NCBI GenBank assembly: GCA_002682825.1
Contig: NOKP01000027.1
Span: 558,001 to 622,000, forward strand
Direction of reading: 5' to 3'
Source: Neonectria sp. B-13
Lineage: Eukaryota > Ascomycota > Sordariomycetes > Hypocreales > Nectriaceae
DNA length: 64,000 bases
The notes beneath the pieces are model-generated. The model had not been told where the DNA came from, searched no databases, and was given only the letters and a program-made list of their open reading frames with translations. Positions 22,901-35,200 of this stretch are shown piece after piece; positions within the stretch are counted from its first letter, which is position 1, and every line of letters begins with the position of its first letter. The position numbers and the translations under genes were made by a program.

Positions 22901-25900
22901 CATCTTAGGGGTTCAGGGGTTCTGGGGTAGGTGTCGTGGAATGCACTTCGTAGAGGTCAGTTCAGACACATGGTTCCCTTCACATTAAGATCCATGTATC
23001 GACTACACGACAACTACTATTCAAGCTCTTGTGGGCTAAAGAGCTACTGCTTGCTGGGGCTAGTGAATCGCTCCGTGTGCGCCCGTTTCAGGGTGGGTCG
23101 TCCTGGAGAAACTCGAGAACCACCAATTGATTCGCCCATTCCCAAGACATTGTCTTACTAGGGGTTTTATCAGTCCTAGAGTGCTGAAACTTGTATCAAT
23201 ATTGCCAAGAAAGCAGACACCCTACCCAATGCTTCGTACGCCCTGCGCTAATCGTTGACGGTTGTTGGGTTTTGACATTGTGTGTTAGTCCCGGGTAGTT
23301 CACATCTTCATTCCAGTCAGACTGCACGACGTAATGGACTTCGCCAAACCCCCCTAGGCAACGGATTCCACTGTACCTGTCAGTTAGCTTTGTGACTAGG
23401 ACCGGCAATTTGATACAAGTGTCCTTGAGACACTTCGGAGGTTTATTCGGCCGTGAAGCGCTGCATATGGGGATCGACGGCGAACATAACTAACACTGTT
23501 GGTACCCGAAATGCGGGCTTGGATAGACATGCTTGCTGCCGAAACTCCTAACCGGTCCTGATAGTCGATGGAGCAATCCCAATTTTTTTTTAATCCTATC
23601 GCTCACTCCTGCAGGGGTTTTCAACGCAGCCATGTCGATCCGGTCCTTATATCTGCCGACATGCTTGAGGCTACCAGGAAGACGAGCTGATCACCACCAC
23701 GCCCAGCAGATGGTTCGATGGTGATGCATTCCTTGCCCCAAATGAAGGTTTTCAGACCGATCTCTTGGCACATAGCCGATGAGACGACGATAACGGCCCC
23801 ATCGGACTCGACGTTACCCCAGGATGAGGGGGCATGCATAATTAGTTAGTACGAAGACTATAAACTACCACCGTAGAAACCTCATGCACAACAGCCATGG
23901 CACCACCAACGACTGGGATCACAACCTCAACTGAGACCTTGATCAGCGCCCCTTGTCTGACGCTGTTTGGGACAATAGGCTCCCGCAACCCGTGATATGT
24001 ACGTACCGTGCTCGAGTCTGATGCTGGAATGCTACAAACAAGTATCATAACAAGTGCCGCCAATTGAGCACCAGCGTCGATGACGACTTGCAGCAATCGG
24101 TATCAAACCCACGCCCCGTGTCGGTGTAAGGCGAGATATGGATCCTAATCAGGTCTCACTTGGAAATCAGCCGTGTGGCTTACTCCGCTTTCTCCTGCAC
24201 AACGCCTCAAATGCTCTCTTCTGGGGTCGGTCTGAGCAAGGACATAGACCTGCTGACCTGTACGTGCTGCTTGCATCATTGGCGTGTGCTGCAGGTAAAC
24301 GTCAGGAAGCATACAACAGACACTTATGACCACTTCGTACAGTAGCTATGCAGAAAATGCAGCAAGCGAATGCCTCACACCTACAGTGCTGTACTGTGTG
24401 TAATTCGTACATGATAGACCCGCTGCAGCCTTATCTTGGGGGTATCAGTGCGCTAGCGGGTAAATGAGATGCAAGACGCACCGCAAGACGCAAGGCGTAA
24501 GTCATTCGCAGTGATAAGGCTGCCTAATAAGTCTTGCGGGCTGGCTGTGGCTGAGCGGGCGTCGGTCCAGCTTCTGCAAGCTTACATACGTAGTAGACTA
24601 GGTACGGCGCAGAGGACGGTAACTCCAACAGCTTCGAGCCTCAAGGTGCAGGCGCAAGCGCAGGCTAGGCCTCCCTGTGGGGTTGGGGTTGCGTGCTGGG
24701 ATGCTGGAGGTTCGTGAATCATGGGCCATGATCGACTGCTGGGATGGGCAGTCAGCGGCGGCCTGAGACGTGAGTCGGAGCCGAATCCTGTTTGCCTGCC
24801 GGGCCTTGGGCTCGCTGGAGAATGCCCTGACGATCGGATCCACGAAAGTTGAAACCTCAGGGAGACTGGCAGAGAGGGGCTTTGATCCTTCGCGGTGGGG
24901 GATTGCGATTTGATTGTGGATGATGCGATCGATGGATGGATGAGCTGGCGAGGGGGGGCGGCTGACAGTGGGCTAGTAGCTGGCTGACACGCCGGGGCTA
25001 GGGTTAAGATGTGCTGATGAGTGATGATGAGTGATCCCACCGCCTGTGTGCGCCCTTGATATCAACCGGTATGACAGACATAACATCAACAACGTGCCCA
25101 ACCCGATAGCCAGGAGTGGCGGCCATGGCGGGAATGACGATGTAAACAGGTCAACGAGAGTGGACTCTGTCGCGCATGCGTAGAGGGGTAGGACATCAGA
25201 CGAGGGTGTGTGGTGGGTGTGCTATGCTGTGCATGAGGCCGGCCTAGATCCTGATATGGCCTCATCAGAGCCACTTCGCCGGACGTCGCTCGCGGATGAG
25301 GAGGTACATCGAGGCCATGTACCCGATTGCGAGCACAATCTGTCATGGGCATCATGGGACCTCTGGGTACATGCCCACTAAGTTGCGGTCGCATTGCGGT
25401 CGCAGCCGGAGTCTTCACTGGACAGTATATTGCGGATGATCATTCATGAACTCCAAACTCCAAACACCATGATCCTTGGTCGTGCGCTGCGGCTGCGGGG
25501 TTGCTTCGATCCTAGCGCTCCCGAGGCGGTATCTGCGGGACAGCCAGTTAGCCACCTGGGTAGGTAGGTTTGGTACCTAGTAGGCCGTAGGTTTGGCATC
25601 CGATGTCTTTGTTTCCTTCCCGAGAGCACCGAACTGAACCATGAGTCTTGCGGTGAGCTGCAGGAGTCTCATGGCTAGGCCTCCCCCTCCATCCTCGCAA
25701 GGTATTCATTCACATCAACCATGCCGTCAACGAGGACAACCCGGAACATTCGGCCTTGCTATCGGCACAGAGCTGGAGGGGCATCTGCGGGCAGCGACCC
25801 CCCAAAGACCAGATATGAAGCTACTGCCGTGAGCCGAGAATGACGAAGCTCCAGCGGCCCCAAACTCTGCAAGCAGTCTAGCAGGCCTAGCAAACGGTAT

Positions 25901-26654
25901 TATCCATCAAACAGAGTGGCCAGCTCATCTCATCGCGGTGGAAGTTAGTTAGTCTCAGCAATCACCGTTCAAGCCGCGTCACGCCAATGAGACGGAGCAC
26001 AACCGTGCCAGGGCCCCCCAGGAGAGCCTCACGTGGGTGCCCATCGGATCCCGCTTTGTTGGGGCCTTTGAAATCAGTATCGGGTGCCAAGACCCCGCCG
26101 GACGAACATGGGCATCTGAATAACTACATGGTACATCGTGCTCCGCAATTACATAGCCAAATAAATGCTCTAACCAAGTACGAATACGTGCATCAAACGT
26201 GGGATGTGCGCCAATCGTTCGAGGGATCCAGCCGTGGTTCGGTGCATGTCCCGCCGCCTGTTGGTTGCACGAGGTGATGCACGAGGTGATCGCCGTGATT
26301 ATTATTAGCAGGTTGCGTTCGATCGATCCCAGCAAGGAACGGTGAGCAGGACGGCTCAGCCACCGTCCACCGTCTAATGCGGAGTCTGCTCGACAGTGCA
26401 GTGGTATTGCATCTCTGCTGCCTCCGTCGTCGTCGCTTCAGGTGTGCGTTGCGAGTCCAGTCCCGTCCAAGGGTCCTCTGTCCAAGGGTCCTCTGTCCTA
26501 GGTCCTACATAGTAGGTCCTAAGATCCCCGAGATATTTCAATCTCCGAGCCGTGCGGGTGCAGCCGTCGTCCCGGTCCAGCTTCGGCTCTCATGGTCAGG
26601 CCATTCCCTGACGCACGCCGCTGAATGAATCCATTGCCTAGACGCCGGTCGCTT
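22901..26654. other. Gene-poor region, fourth part
   Basis: No gene is supportable. Minus-strand open stretches between 24333 and 23621 have a somewhat protein-like composition but no intact frame. A 15-bp direct repeat (GTCCAAGGGTCCTCT) is at 26465-26494. The right edge is the 3' side of the hypothetical gene ending at 26655. Confidence 0.45.
26465..26494. repeat. 15-bp direct repeat, two copies
   Basis: Two perfect adjacent copies of GTCCAAGGGTCCTCT, followed by a partial GTCCTAGGTCCT. Confidence 0.7.
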
Positions 26655-27590
26655 TCATGAAACCTCCTCCCCGACAGGCATCTGCGTAGACGAGATCCAG
26701 TTCTCCATCACGGCTTGGCCTTCTGGCCGGCTCCCACTCACACCCGCACTAGCTGCAGCACCGCCGGCGCGATTGCTAGAATGCGGTGTCTTCCCACTGT
26801 CCCTCTTCTTGACAACTAAACAGAGCACCTGACCATATATTGCGAACCCCTCATATGATATGTCCATGGCTAGCTTCTTCTTGTCGTCATCCGCGTCTGG
26901 GGTCCCGTCGGATAAAGCAACCGGACCTCGGTGCCGTTTATGAGGGGGGGCCTCCGTATCAGAGTCGATCTCGATAGCCAATGCTGTTTCATCGTCGTCG
27001 GATGCACCTACGTCGCCGTCACCGTCCCGGTCCGGCCTCCGTCTCTGACGCTTGCTCCGTCTGACTGTGTCCGCGGATGGGATGTCGGCCAGTCCAATGC
27101 TGTCGTCGTCGCCCTCCTCTCGTAAGATAGGCTCGTAGCCCTCTGCATCGACATCCACGGCGGTACGATCCGTCTCGCTGATGAGTTTTGTTGAGTTTGA
27201 CTCCATCCTAGGTAACTTCTCTCGAAAATGCTTGGTCTTCGTAAGCAGTGAGTGTCGGGTGGTCGTCTCCATTAGGAAGATGGACACTTCGAAGTCATCT
27301 GATCGGTCAAGGTCAGTTTCAAATTGAAAAAGCCCGCGGAGGCTGATGGAAATACCTGCAACTACTACATCCTTGACTACCTTCTTCTTAGTACTCTTCT
27401 TCTTGCTTCTCTCCCTCTCTTCACGCAGTTTGGGAAGCACCAGCGGCCGGATGCTCTCGATGACCTGGGGCAGTATCGGGTTGCGAGGGTTGAGAAGCCA
27501 GGATTGGGCCAAAGCCGGATTGTCGAGGTAAATTCGACATTCGAGAACCGAGTATTTGGATATCCTCAGATACCGGCGCACAGGGGCCAT
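26655..27590 (-). CDS. Fungal hypothetical protein with basic and acidic segments
   Basis: I do not recognise the family. The frame 27590-26655 is fully open, but a typical intron sits inside it at 27355-27299 (57 nt, GTATTT donor, CTGAC branch site, CAG acceptor). It contains no stop and is a multiple of three. Removing it gives KDVVVADDFEVSIFL and a 292-residue protein. The N-terminal half (MAPVRRYLRISKYSVLECRI, then the segment after the intron) looks conserved and structured. The middle is acidic with RSKRQRRRPDR and PHKRHRG basic clusters that could be nuclear signals. A second ordered segment (SYEGFAIYGQVLCLVVKK) precedes a Gly/Ala/Ser-rich tail. A nuclear role is inference only. It is divergent from the isoleucyl-tRNA synthetase gene across 349 nt. 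Confidence 0.75.
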   Translation of the reverse strand: MAPVRRYLRISKYSVLECRIYLDNPALAQSWLLNPRNPILPQVIESIRPLVLPKLREERERSKKKSTKKKVVKDVVVAGISISLRGLFQFETDLDRSDDFEVSIFLMETTTRHSLLTKTKHFREKLPRMESNSTKLISETDRTAVDVDAEGYEPILREEGDDDSIGLADIPSADTVRRSKRQRRRPDRDGDGDVGASDDDETALAIEIDSDTEAPPHKRHRGPVALSDGTPDADDDKKKLAMDISYEGFAIYGQVLCLVVKKRDSGKTPHSSNRAGGAAASAGVSGSRPEGQAVMENWISSTQMPVGEEVS

Positions 27591-27939
27591 GTTGTTGCTC
27601 GTGTTGTTTGACCAGAGACCAGCGACGTGAATGTTTTGAGTGAGTGAGTGAGCAGGCTGACGTCGTGCAATTGGCGGGAGCTGTCCAGTGATGTGACCTC
27701 ACTACAAATGCCCCGCGAGGCGCTAAACCTTCAGTGCGCTGGTAGCCTTGCAGTTACAAATCGTAGGTGGCCCAAGCTGCCTGACCTGACGCGGGACGGG
27801 ACCTGGGGACGGAGACTATCGCGTAGCGCTAAAATTCTCTCAGCCTCCAGCGACATTGATAGGTATCACGGTCTTCAACGACGAGGTTCGACTTTGTGCT
27901 TGCCTGCCACGCACTACGCGACATGGTCCTCGCTCAGTC
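27591..27939. promoter_or_regulatory. Divergent promoter, hypothetical / isoleucyl-tRNA synthetase
   Basis: A 349-nt head-to-head spacer that must contain both promoters. No clear TATA box is visible. Confidence 0.6.
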
Positions 27940-30904
27940 ATGTCTAAATCCTGGAAGTCAACCTTGAGGTTACCTCGGTCGAGCTTTCCGTAGGTCCTCT
28001 TCCGAACCACCGGTATATCACGTACTGGGCTAACTGATCCATGCTCAAGAGCTCGACCGAACCCCAAGCTCCAGCAGCAATGGCTTCGCCAATGTACCGA
28101 TGATCTCTATGACTGGCAGTCGAAAACCCGTCCGGAAGGCAATGACTTTGTTCTCCACGATGGCCCCCCGTACGCCAATGGCAGCCTCCACGTCGGGCAC
28201 GCCTTGAATAAGGTCCTCAAGGACATGATCGTCCGAGTCAAGATACAGCAAGGACGGAGAGCGGTATACAGACCAGGCTGGGACTGCCATGGACTTCCGA
28301 TCGAGTTGAAGGCCCTCGGGTCTAGCAATACCAAGGGCCTGACCCCAGTTCAGATCAGAGATACGGCGAGGCGACTGGCTTCGAAGACGGTCAAAGAGCA
28401 GATGAAGGGATTCCAGTCGATTGGAATTATGGCCGATTGGGAAAAGAGGTGGACCACAATGGACCGAGAGTTTGAGATTCGACAATTGCGTGTCTTCCAG
28501 AAGCTGGTCCGCCGAGGTCTCGTGTACCGCAAGCATAAGCCCGTGTACTGGTCAGCATCGTCGCGAACCGCCCTTGCTGAAGCCGAACTGGAGTATCGGG
28601 ACGATCACGTTTCGACGGCCGCCTACATTAGGTTCCCCGTTGTTTCCGACTGGTCCTCGATTCCCGAGCTTTCCAAGTTCCAAGGACCGCTTTATGCTGC
28701 TATATGGACAACCACCCCCTGGACTCTCCCTGCTAACCAGGCGATCGCTGTACACAACGACCTCACCTACTCCGTCATCCGCGTGGGTTCCGACGGTCTC
28801 CTTGTGGCGACAGAAAGAATCGAAGCCTTGAAACAGATGATTCCTTCGTTCGACGTGGTGGTCGACTCGATCCGTGGCTCTGACCTAAAGGGACTCCAGT
28901 ATCACAACAAGCTGCGGGGCCGGACTGCGCCGCCGCAGCCCATTATTGATGCCGGCTTCGTCACTGCAGATTCTGGTACTGGTATTGTTCACATTGCCCC
29001 TGGCCATGGCCAGGATGACTATGAAGTTTGTGCCACCCATGGCATTGAGGCATTTGCACCAATTGACGATGGCGGCTTCTTTACTAAGGAGGCGTATCCC
29101 GATGACCCCGAGAAGTTGATGTCAGCTCCATCCATCTTGGATGGCGGAAGCCAATCTGTGCTGGATCTGATGGCAGAGGATGTTCTAGGAACACACAAGC
29201 TGCGTCACAAGTACCCCTATGACTGGCGTTCGAAGCGCCCTGTCGTGATCCGCGCTACAGCTCAATGGTTTGCTGACGTCGGAAGTATCAAGGACGATGC
29301 TCTTGCGGCACTCCGTGATGTTCGGTTCGTTCCCGAGGCTGGCAGGGTCCGCCTCGAGAGCTTCATCAAAGGTCGGAGCGAGTGGTGCATCTCCCGCCAA
29401 CGGTCCTGGGGAGTCCCCATCCCAGCGCTCTATGACGAGAGCGGGAATTCTTTGATGACGCCGGAATCGGTCGAGCATATCATCTCTGTCATGCAGGAGC
29501 GAACCTCGTCTGCCTGGTTCTCCGATGGCCCTGATGATCCCGCATGGATCGCACCCTCATTGACTGGTAAATATCGCCGAGGTACTGACACCATGGATGT
29601 CTGGTTCGATAGTGGAAGTAGCTGGACCGAAACCGAAGGTCCAGCGAACGTGTATCTTGAGGGGTCTGATCAGCATCGCGGTTGGTTCCAGTCGAGCTTG
29701 CTGACATATGTCGCAACTCAGAAGCTGGATGAGAAGCATTCTGGCAAGATCGTTGCCCCATTCAAGACGTTGATCACACACGGGTTCACGCTTGACGGAC
29801 AGGGAAAGAAGATGTCAAAATCTGTGGGAAACATGATAGTCCCCGACCAAGTCATGGACGGAAGTCTTCTAGGACCTGCTAAGGTGAAGGGCAAGGGACA
29901 GGGCCAAAAGTTTGACGGACTTGGCCCCGATGCTGTCCGTCTGTGGGCAGCGAGTGCAGATTTCACGACCGATGTGCTCATCGGGCAGACGATTCTGCAG
30001 CCTGTTCATACTTCCTTGATAAAGTACCGAACTATTGTCAGGATGCTGCTTGGATCACTCAACCAGGAAGCCCGACGAAGTCCGTTGACGAAGCTGGACC
30101 AGATTGCGCTGGTTCAGCTTTCGGACACCATGTCTCAGGTCATGGAGTCCTACGACAATTACGAGTTCCACCGAGCGATCGGTGTGATCAACCGTTGGGT
30201 TGCAACCGATCTGTCGGCGTTCTACCTGGAGGCTCTCAAGGACCGTCTTTACTGTGGTGATGGTGGTGGCATCTTGGAACCCATTTTCATTGGATTCCTG
30301 AGGATGCTTTCCCCCGTAACGCCCCTTTTGGTTGAGGAGGCTTGGTCGTATCGCCCAGCGTGGATGGCGGAGGACACGTAAGTCGTTGGCCACTCAAGAT
30401 CAAGATCACAAGCTAATTGCAATCATTAGGTCCCTGGTAAACCCAGCCAGACAACTGTACGATTCACCGCTCGTCGACCCCGCCCGGTTAACAGTCCCTC
30501 AGGATGCGCTACGGGAGGACACGGTTGTAATCTCGGGAGTGCACAACGCTGTCAAGGTGACCCTGGAGCGGGCACGAGGAGACAAGGTGCTGGGAAGCTC
30601 CCTCCAGTGCTCTGTGAACCTCGCCGTCGAGAACGGTCAGGTGGCCAGCGTACTGGAGCGATATCTGGACGAGCTAGAGGCTATCTTCGTGGTTTCGTCT
30701 GTGGAAATCAACCAGGCCATGCCACAAAGCCCAGTGTGGGCCTATGAGCAGGAAGTTGAGGTCCAGGGTGCCAAGGTGAAGGTCCACGTGCTTCCCCCGA
30801 AGGAGGAGAAGTGCTCGAGATGTTGGCGATACGTGGCCCCCTCTGAGGACGAGCTGTGCCACCGATGCGAAGACGTTGTTAGAGCGCCATCTACGGCGGC
30901 CTAA
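27940..30904 (+). CDS. ISM1: Isoleucyl-tRNA synthetase, mitochondrial (Ism1 type)
   Basis: Class I synthetase charging tRNA-Ile with isoleucine. Exons are 27940-27989, 28050-30377 and 30430-30904; introns are 60 and 52 nt and phases agree. The product is 950 residues. The short first exon encodes MSKSWKSTLRLPRSSF, an Arg/Ser-rich start typical of a mitochondrial presequence. This supports both the start and the organellar location. The HIGH-type motif HVGHA is near residue 64, and KMSKS is at 604-608. The WDCHGLPIE segment and the CP1 editing domain (TTPWTLPANQA) are present. A bacterial-type C-terminal zinc site uses Cys921, Cys924, Cys936 and Cys939. That zinc site and the overall length fit the bacterial-like mitochondrial enzyme rather than the larger cytosolic one. 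Confidence 0.95.
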
Positions 30905-31922
30905 AATGTAAGGTAAAAAAGGAGAGGAAAGCGACTTCGGATAAAAGAAGGGAGCCTGGTTAGGAGGCGGTGCCTCGAATGCATAAGGTAGATAGATATA
31001 CCCCTCAATCTTTCGGTTTGTAAAGTAGAAGCTGCATAGGGTGAGAGCAAAAACAATAAACGCAGCCACAACTGGATATAGTGACGGGAGAGTCATTAAG
31101 AAAGAGGGAATGGAGCACAATGGTGAGCGTATGACTATGTTTCACTAACGAGCACAGCGGGTAAACAGTCTACTGCGCCGCAGACATAGCAAGTTAAGAG
31201 CTGAAGTGGGCTGAGTTAAAGTGACTGGAGCTGAGGTGTCTTAGACCTAGGTAGTAGGTGCGGTGTTTTTGTGTAAGTATTTTTCATGTGACAACGGGAA
31301 TGATGGGATCGGCAGTTGGGTTTGCAAGTACCGTGTCATACTACGTAAGCACTTAAGGTACCTTACTTGCCACGGCTGTCAAGATGTGCGTGTCCCGGCC
31401 GCGATTGCTTGGTTTGATCGGTCGCCGGGTCAAGCGTGTCAATCATGTGTAGGTTTCTCCCGAGCATGGAGCAAAGCCCCCTGTAGGCTGCTCCCGTGGC
31501 TGGCTAGCTGCCACCCAGCACGTGTCCAGTGTGTTGTGTATGCGAGTGCGTCACTATCGCCTCCCCCAATGCGAATTACAGCGCAAGTTTAGGCATATTC
31601 GTAGGCTACTACTAATCCGTCCATGGATGGCGTAGCCTTACAGGCTCGCAGCACCTTATTAGCACCCTTGGACCCCACAAGAACCCCTAGCAACCCCCAA
31701 ATCGACCTATTGCAACCCTTCTGCGCCCTAGAGCCCTCGGGCTGGCGGTGATGTAGCCACCCGGTAGCCATCCCGTGACAGCCAAACCTGGAAAACCTAA
31801 GACGGCAGGGGCCGGCCTGCGAGGTGTAACGCATCAACAGGTCCTTGTTCCAGAAACCAGTTCCCACGATAGTTCCAAGCATTTCTCCCCGCGCCGCATA
31901 CTCCCGTCGTCTTCAATCTGCC

Positions 31923-31937
31923 ATGAGTAATCTGTGA
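31923..31937 (+). promoter_or_regulatory. Candidate uORF 1 (4 codons)
   Basis: ATG AGT AAT CTG TGA in the likely leader of the 1226-residue gene. It acts only if transcription starts upstream of it. Confidence 0.35.
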
Positions 31938-32128
31938 GAGATCCTCCTCTCTGCCGTTGGACCGGCATCCACTCTCTCCATCCTCTCCATCCTCCGGCCT
32001 TTATCGCGAAAGCCATCTCCGACCTCCAACCTCCAACCTCCGACTTCCACCCCCCCAACTCGCATCTCGCATCTCGCATCTTCTTCGACCAACATCGTCC
32101 TCCACCCCCCCGAAACCGAAGCAGGAAG

Positions 32129-32158
32129 ATGCTGCACCGCTCTCCCAGTCATCACTGA
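32129..32158 (+). promoter_or_regulatory. Candidate uORF 2 (9 codons)
   Basis: ATG at 32129 and TGA at 32156-32158, encoding MLHRSPSHH, 60 nt before the main start at 32219. Confidence 0.4.
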
Positions 32159-32200
32159 CGACAAGCTTGCCTCCCACCAGTGAGTGAGTGCGAGACTGGC

Positions 32201-32206
32201 ATGTGA
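32201..32206 (+). promoter_or_regulatory. Start-stop minimal uORF (ATGTGA)
   Basis: An ATG followed directly by TGA, ending 12 nt before the main ATG at 32219. Start-stop elements elsewhere stall initiating ribosomes. Here the effect is inferred. Confidence 0.45.
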
Positions 32207-32218
32207 TAGCTACGCGCA

Positions 32219-35200
32219 ATGACGGACAAGCGTGCCCCGTCGTCCCTAGCTGTGTACGGGAGACGAGACGGCCCAGCGACGCCCGAGGTCCCCACGAGGT
32301 TCAGCTACGACCATGCATCAAGGGCCGAGCCACTCACTATCGGCGCCTTGCTCAGCGCTCCCACGTCCCCTGAACGACCCATCGCCTTCTCCGACGATGA
32401 GCTCCTCCCACGCTTCAACCTCAAGACTCGCGACGCTGGCCAGAGCAGCGGCCAGAATGCTGGCCGAGCCAGACGTGTGAGGAGAACACACAAGCCCCAG
32501 GCGAGCGGCGCCTTCCTCCTCCAAGACGCCGTGGCCGGCGACGACGACTACAGCAATCCACGGCGTCCACCTCGGAACACAGCGCAGCAGAAGGGAAAGG
32601 ATGTGTTTGAGCCCCTTTCAAACAGCGTTCCCCGGGATTTCGGCATCGGCATCAACCCTGGCGGTAGGAACCGGCCTCGAATTATATCCCCTGATACATC
32701 CCAGGAGGAGCTGTTCCTCAAGAAGCGAGATGGCCACGCTCGCAAACCGCACGCCTCCCAGCAAGCCTCTACTGCGCTCGACGTCGACTCTACCCAAATT
32801 GTCAATATGGCTTTGAATCTGAGCGAGTCGAGGCGCATAGCATCTCGACGCAATATCACCCGTACAAACCCACCGCGCTTGGCTCCGGTACAGGACGCAC
32901 CGGCAGGAAGCAACCTCAAGACCCACCTCCAACAGCAACGAAAAACGACACGAAACGTATCCCCCAAGCCACCCCAAACCCTCACACCCAGGCTTTCTGG
33001 AGTACGATCTAGCAGTCCACTGCGTCCCCCGTTCGAGACCGGAAACGATACTCCCTACCGATATCACTTGTCTACATCAACTCTGGCAAGAGCTCAAAAG
33101 GCTCGAGAGCATCTCGAGCTCATGTCACAGTACCGACGCTTATTAGAGATTCTTCCTCCACTGAAAAATGGACCCGATAGACCCTCGACTACGAGCCCAC
33201 CAAGCTCACCTGTTAACGGGAAGCTGTCAAAGTTCCCATCATCGGAGCCCTTGCTCTCTGGCGGACGAGAATATAACCCCTTGCAATACATTCGAAACCG
33301 CAAAGTTCGGGCGAGGGAACGAATGGTTATCGATGGCGAAACCCAAGGGTTCAGTGATGTCGAGTCTGTCAAGATGTGGGTTGAGAAGGCTGCACAGCGA
33401 TCCACTACTCTGAACGTCCTTTCTGGTGAGGGCGGATCTGTTTTGCCCCCGTTTCCTGCTGCCGACGAAGTCGAATCTCAGCTATCAGTGGATTCCGCCC
33501 CCAAGGCCGCTCTTCGGGTTCGACGCCCCCGAGTTGACTGGTTCTTTGAGCCATGCGACATGATAGCCGACACGTATTGGGTGGAACGGGATCATCACAA
33601 GCAGCTCATTGAGGACCGAAATTGGTTCAAGATATTCCCTGATGGCGCAGTCCTGAGTCGACCAATATCGCGACAAACCGATGAGCTTGGAACTAGTGTG
33701 ACCCCGTTCATAACCAGAACTCTCGAAGATAGAGAGCCTACGCCAGATCTTAAGGATTACAAACTGGCCAGGCCAGACACGGAGCACTCTCAAGGCAGCA
33801 CCAAAGAACGGGCGAAGCAGAAACTACATGAAATTGGTGGTGGTTTTCATCGACATAGTGCTCCGACCCACCACCACCACCACGACTTCTTACGGAAGAG
33901 AAGAGAGTCTTTCTCTGACTCTGGCAGCGACAATGAAGTGAAGATTGAGGGCAAGCCGAAACGATCGCGACAAGCACGAACCGGAACCATATCAAGCCAT
34001 ACCAACGATTTACTTGAGAAACAGATGCTAGAGATGATTGCCCAAGAGGAAAAGCAGCGACTTTCTCATGTTCCCGAGACTGAGGCCGAGTATCTGCAAG
34101 CTGAAAGCTCCACGACACCCGAGCACAGCTTGCTTTCGAAGGCTGTACACAACAGAAAATGGTCTCTCACAGATCCAAGTGATTCTGACCACCGATCTAT
34201 TCGCGAAAAGACACAAACAGAGTCGTTGCCGGGTTACCTGTTCGATAATCGTGGAAAGTCGAAACGCGTAAAGCAGCTTTCAGACGATGTCGACTCTCCT
34301 CAACCAATGTCGCCAGAACTAAATCCCGTACAGCACCACCTCGCTGGCCTACCAACTGGCTTGGAACTCTCTGCTCCATCCAGTCGCTCCTCATCCCCAT
34401 CCAGGAATCCCTTTTCAAAGGTGAAGCGGGTGTTCCGTGACAAGGGGCGAGATGAGGGCGCTGAACCGCAAGCATGTGAAGCGGAAGATTCAGATCGCCA
34501 GCCCTCTGTCCCTGAGCTCATTTCCCTTAACGAGGGCAGGACTTGGCCTGAACGACAACCGTCAACTTCCCGGCCCCTGCACGAGGGCCACAAGCATCAC
34601 CGCAGTACCAGTGTAAGGGCTAGGGGCGATGACCAAATCGGGCTGCGTGGAATGTTCAAGGGACCTCGGATTGACACGGTGATCCGTGGTAGTGTTTCGA
34701 GACTGGGAGATATGCTCTGGAAGAAAGACAGTGCATTTGACACTCCACTTGAAGCATTCTCCGACGACTCGGAGAACGAGCAAGCACGGGGACGGGGGAG
34801 GTTGTCCCTCACACTGTCTCGAACAAACTCCAAACGAAGAAACGAGTCTCAGCATAACCAAAAGCATTTCCTAGACACGATGCCTCAGTTCCAGCATGTG
34901 TCGGAGGTGTACGAAAAGTCTGGCGTGACAGACCCGAGGCTAGCATCAGAGAGCAGCCCACAGAGCGCTCAGTCATCTCGTCTCCATCTTACTAAGCCCT
35001 CTAAGCTTGATGTGTCAACAACCCCCTCTGTGCCTCATCGCGTAGTTGAGGAAGCTCGGGCCGCGGACGTTGAAGCGTCAGAGACAGAATCGTGCCAGGA
35101 AAGCGCCCCAGGTGGTGGTAGAACTGGGGACAAGAACCCCAAGTCAACTACGCCAATGGTCAGATTCGATGAGCCCGACAACTTCAAGACTCGAAAGTGG

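Larger units (their letters stand above)
30905..32218. promoter_or_regulatory. 1.3-kb upstream region of the 1226-residue gene
   Basis: The left part is the 3' side of the synthetase gene. The right part (about 31900-32218) is C/T-rich with CCTCCAAC and GCATCTC short repeats, as in a fungal leader. It carries three small upstream reading frames, described separately. No other gene is supported. Confidence 0.5.

Noticed and set aside
14263..26654. Transposon or secondary-metabolite cluster in the gene-poor block
   Set aside because: No transposase, reverse transcriptase, PKS/NRPS or terminal repeats are visible, and base composition is not skewed enough to call RIP by eye.
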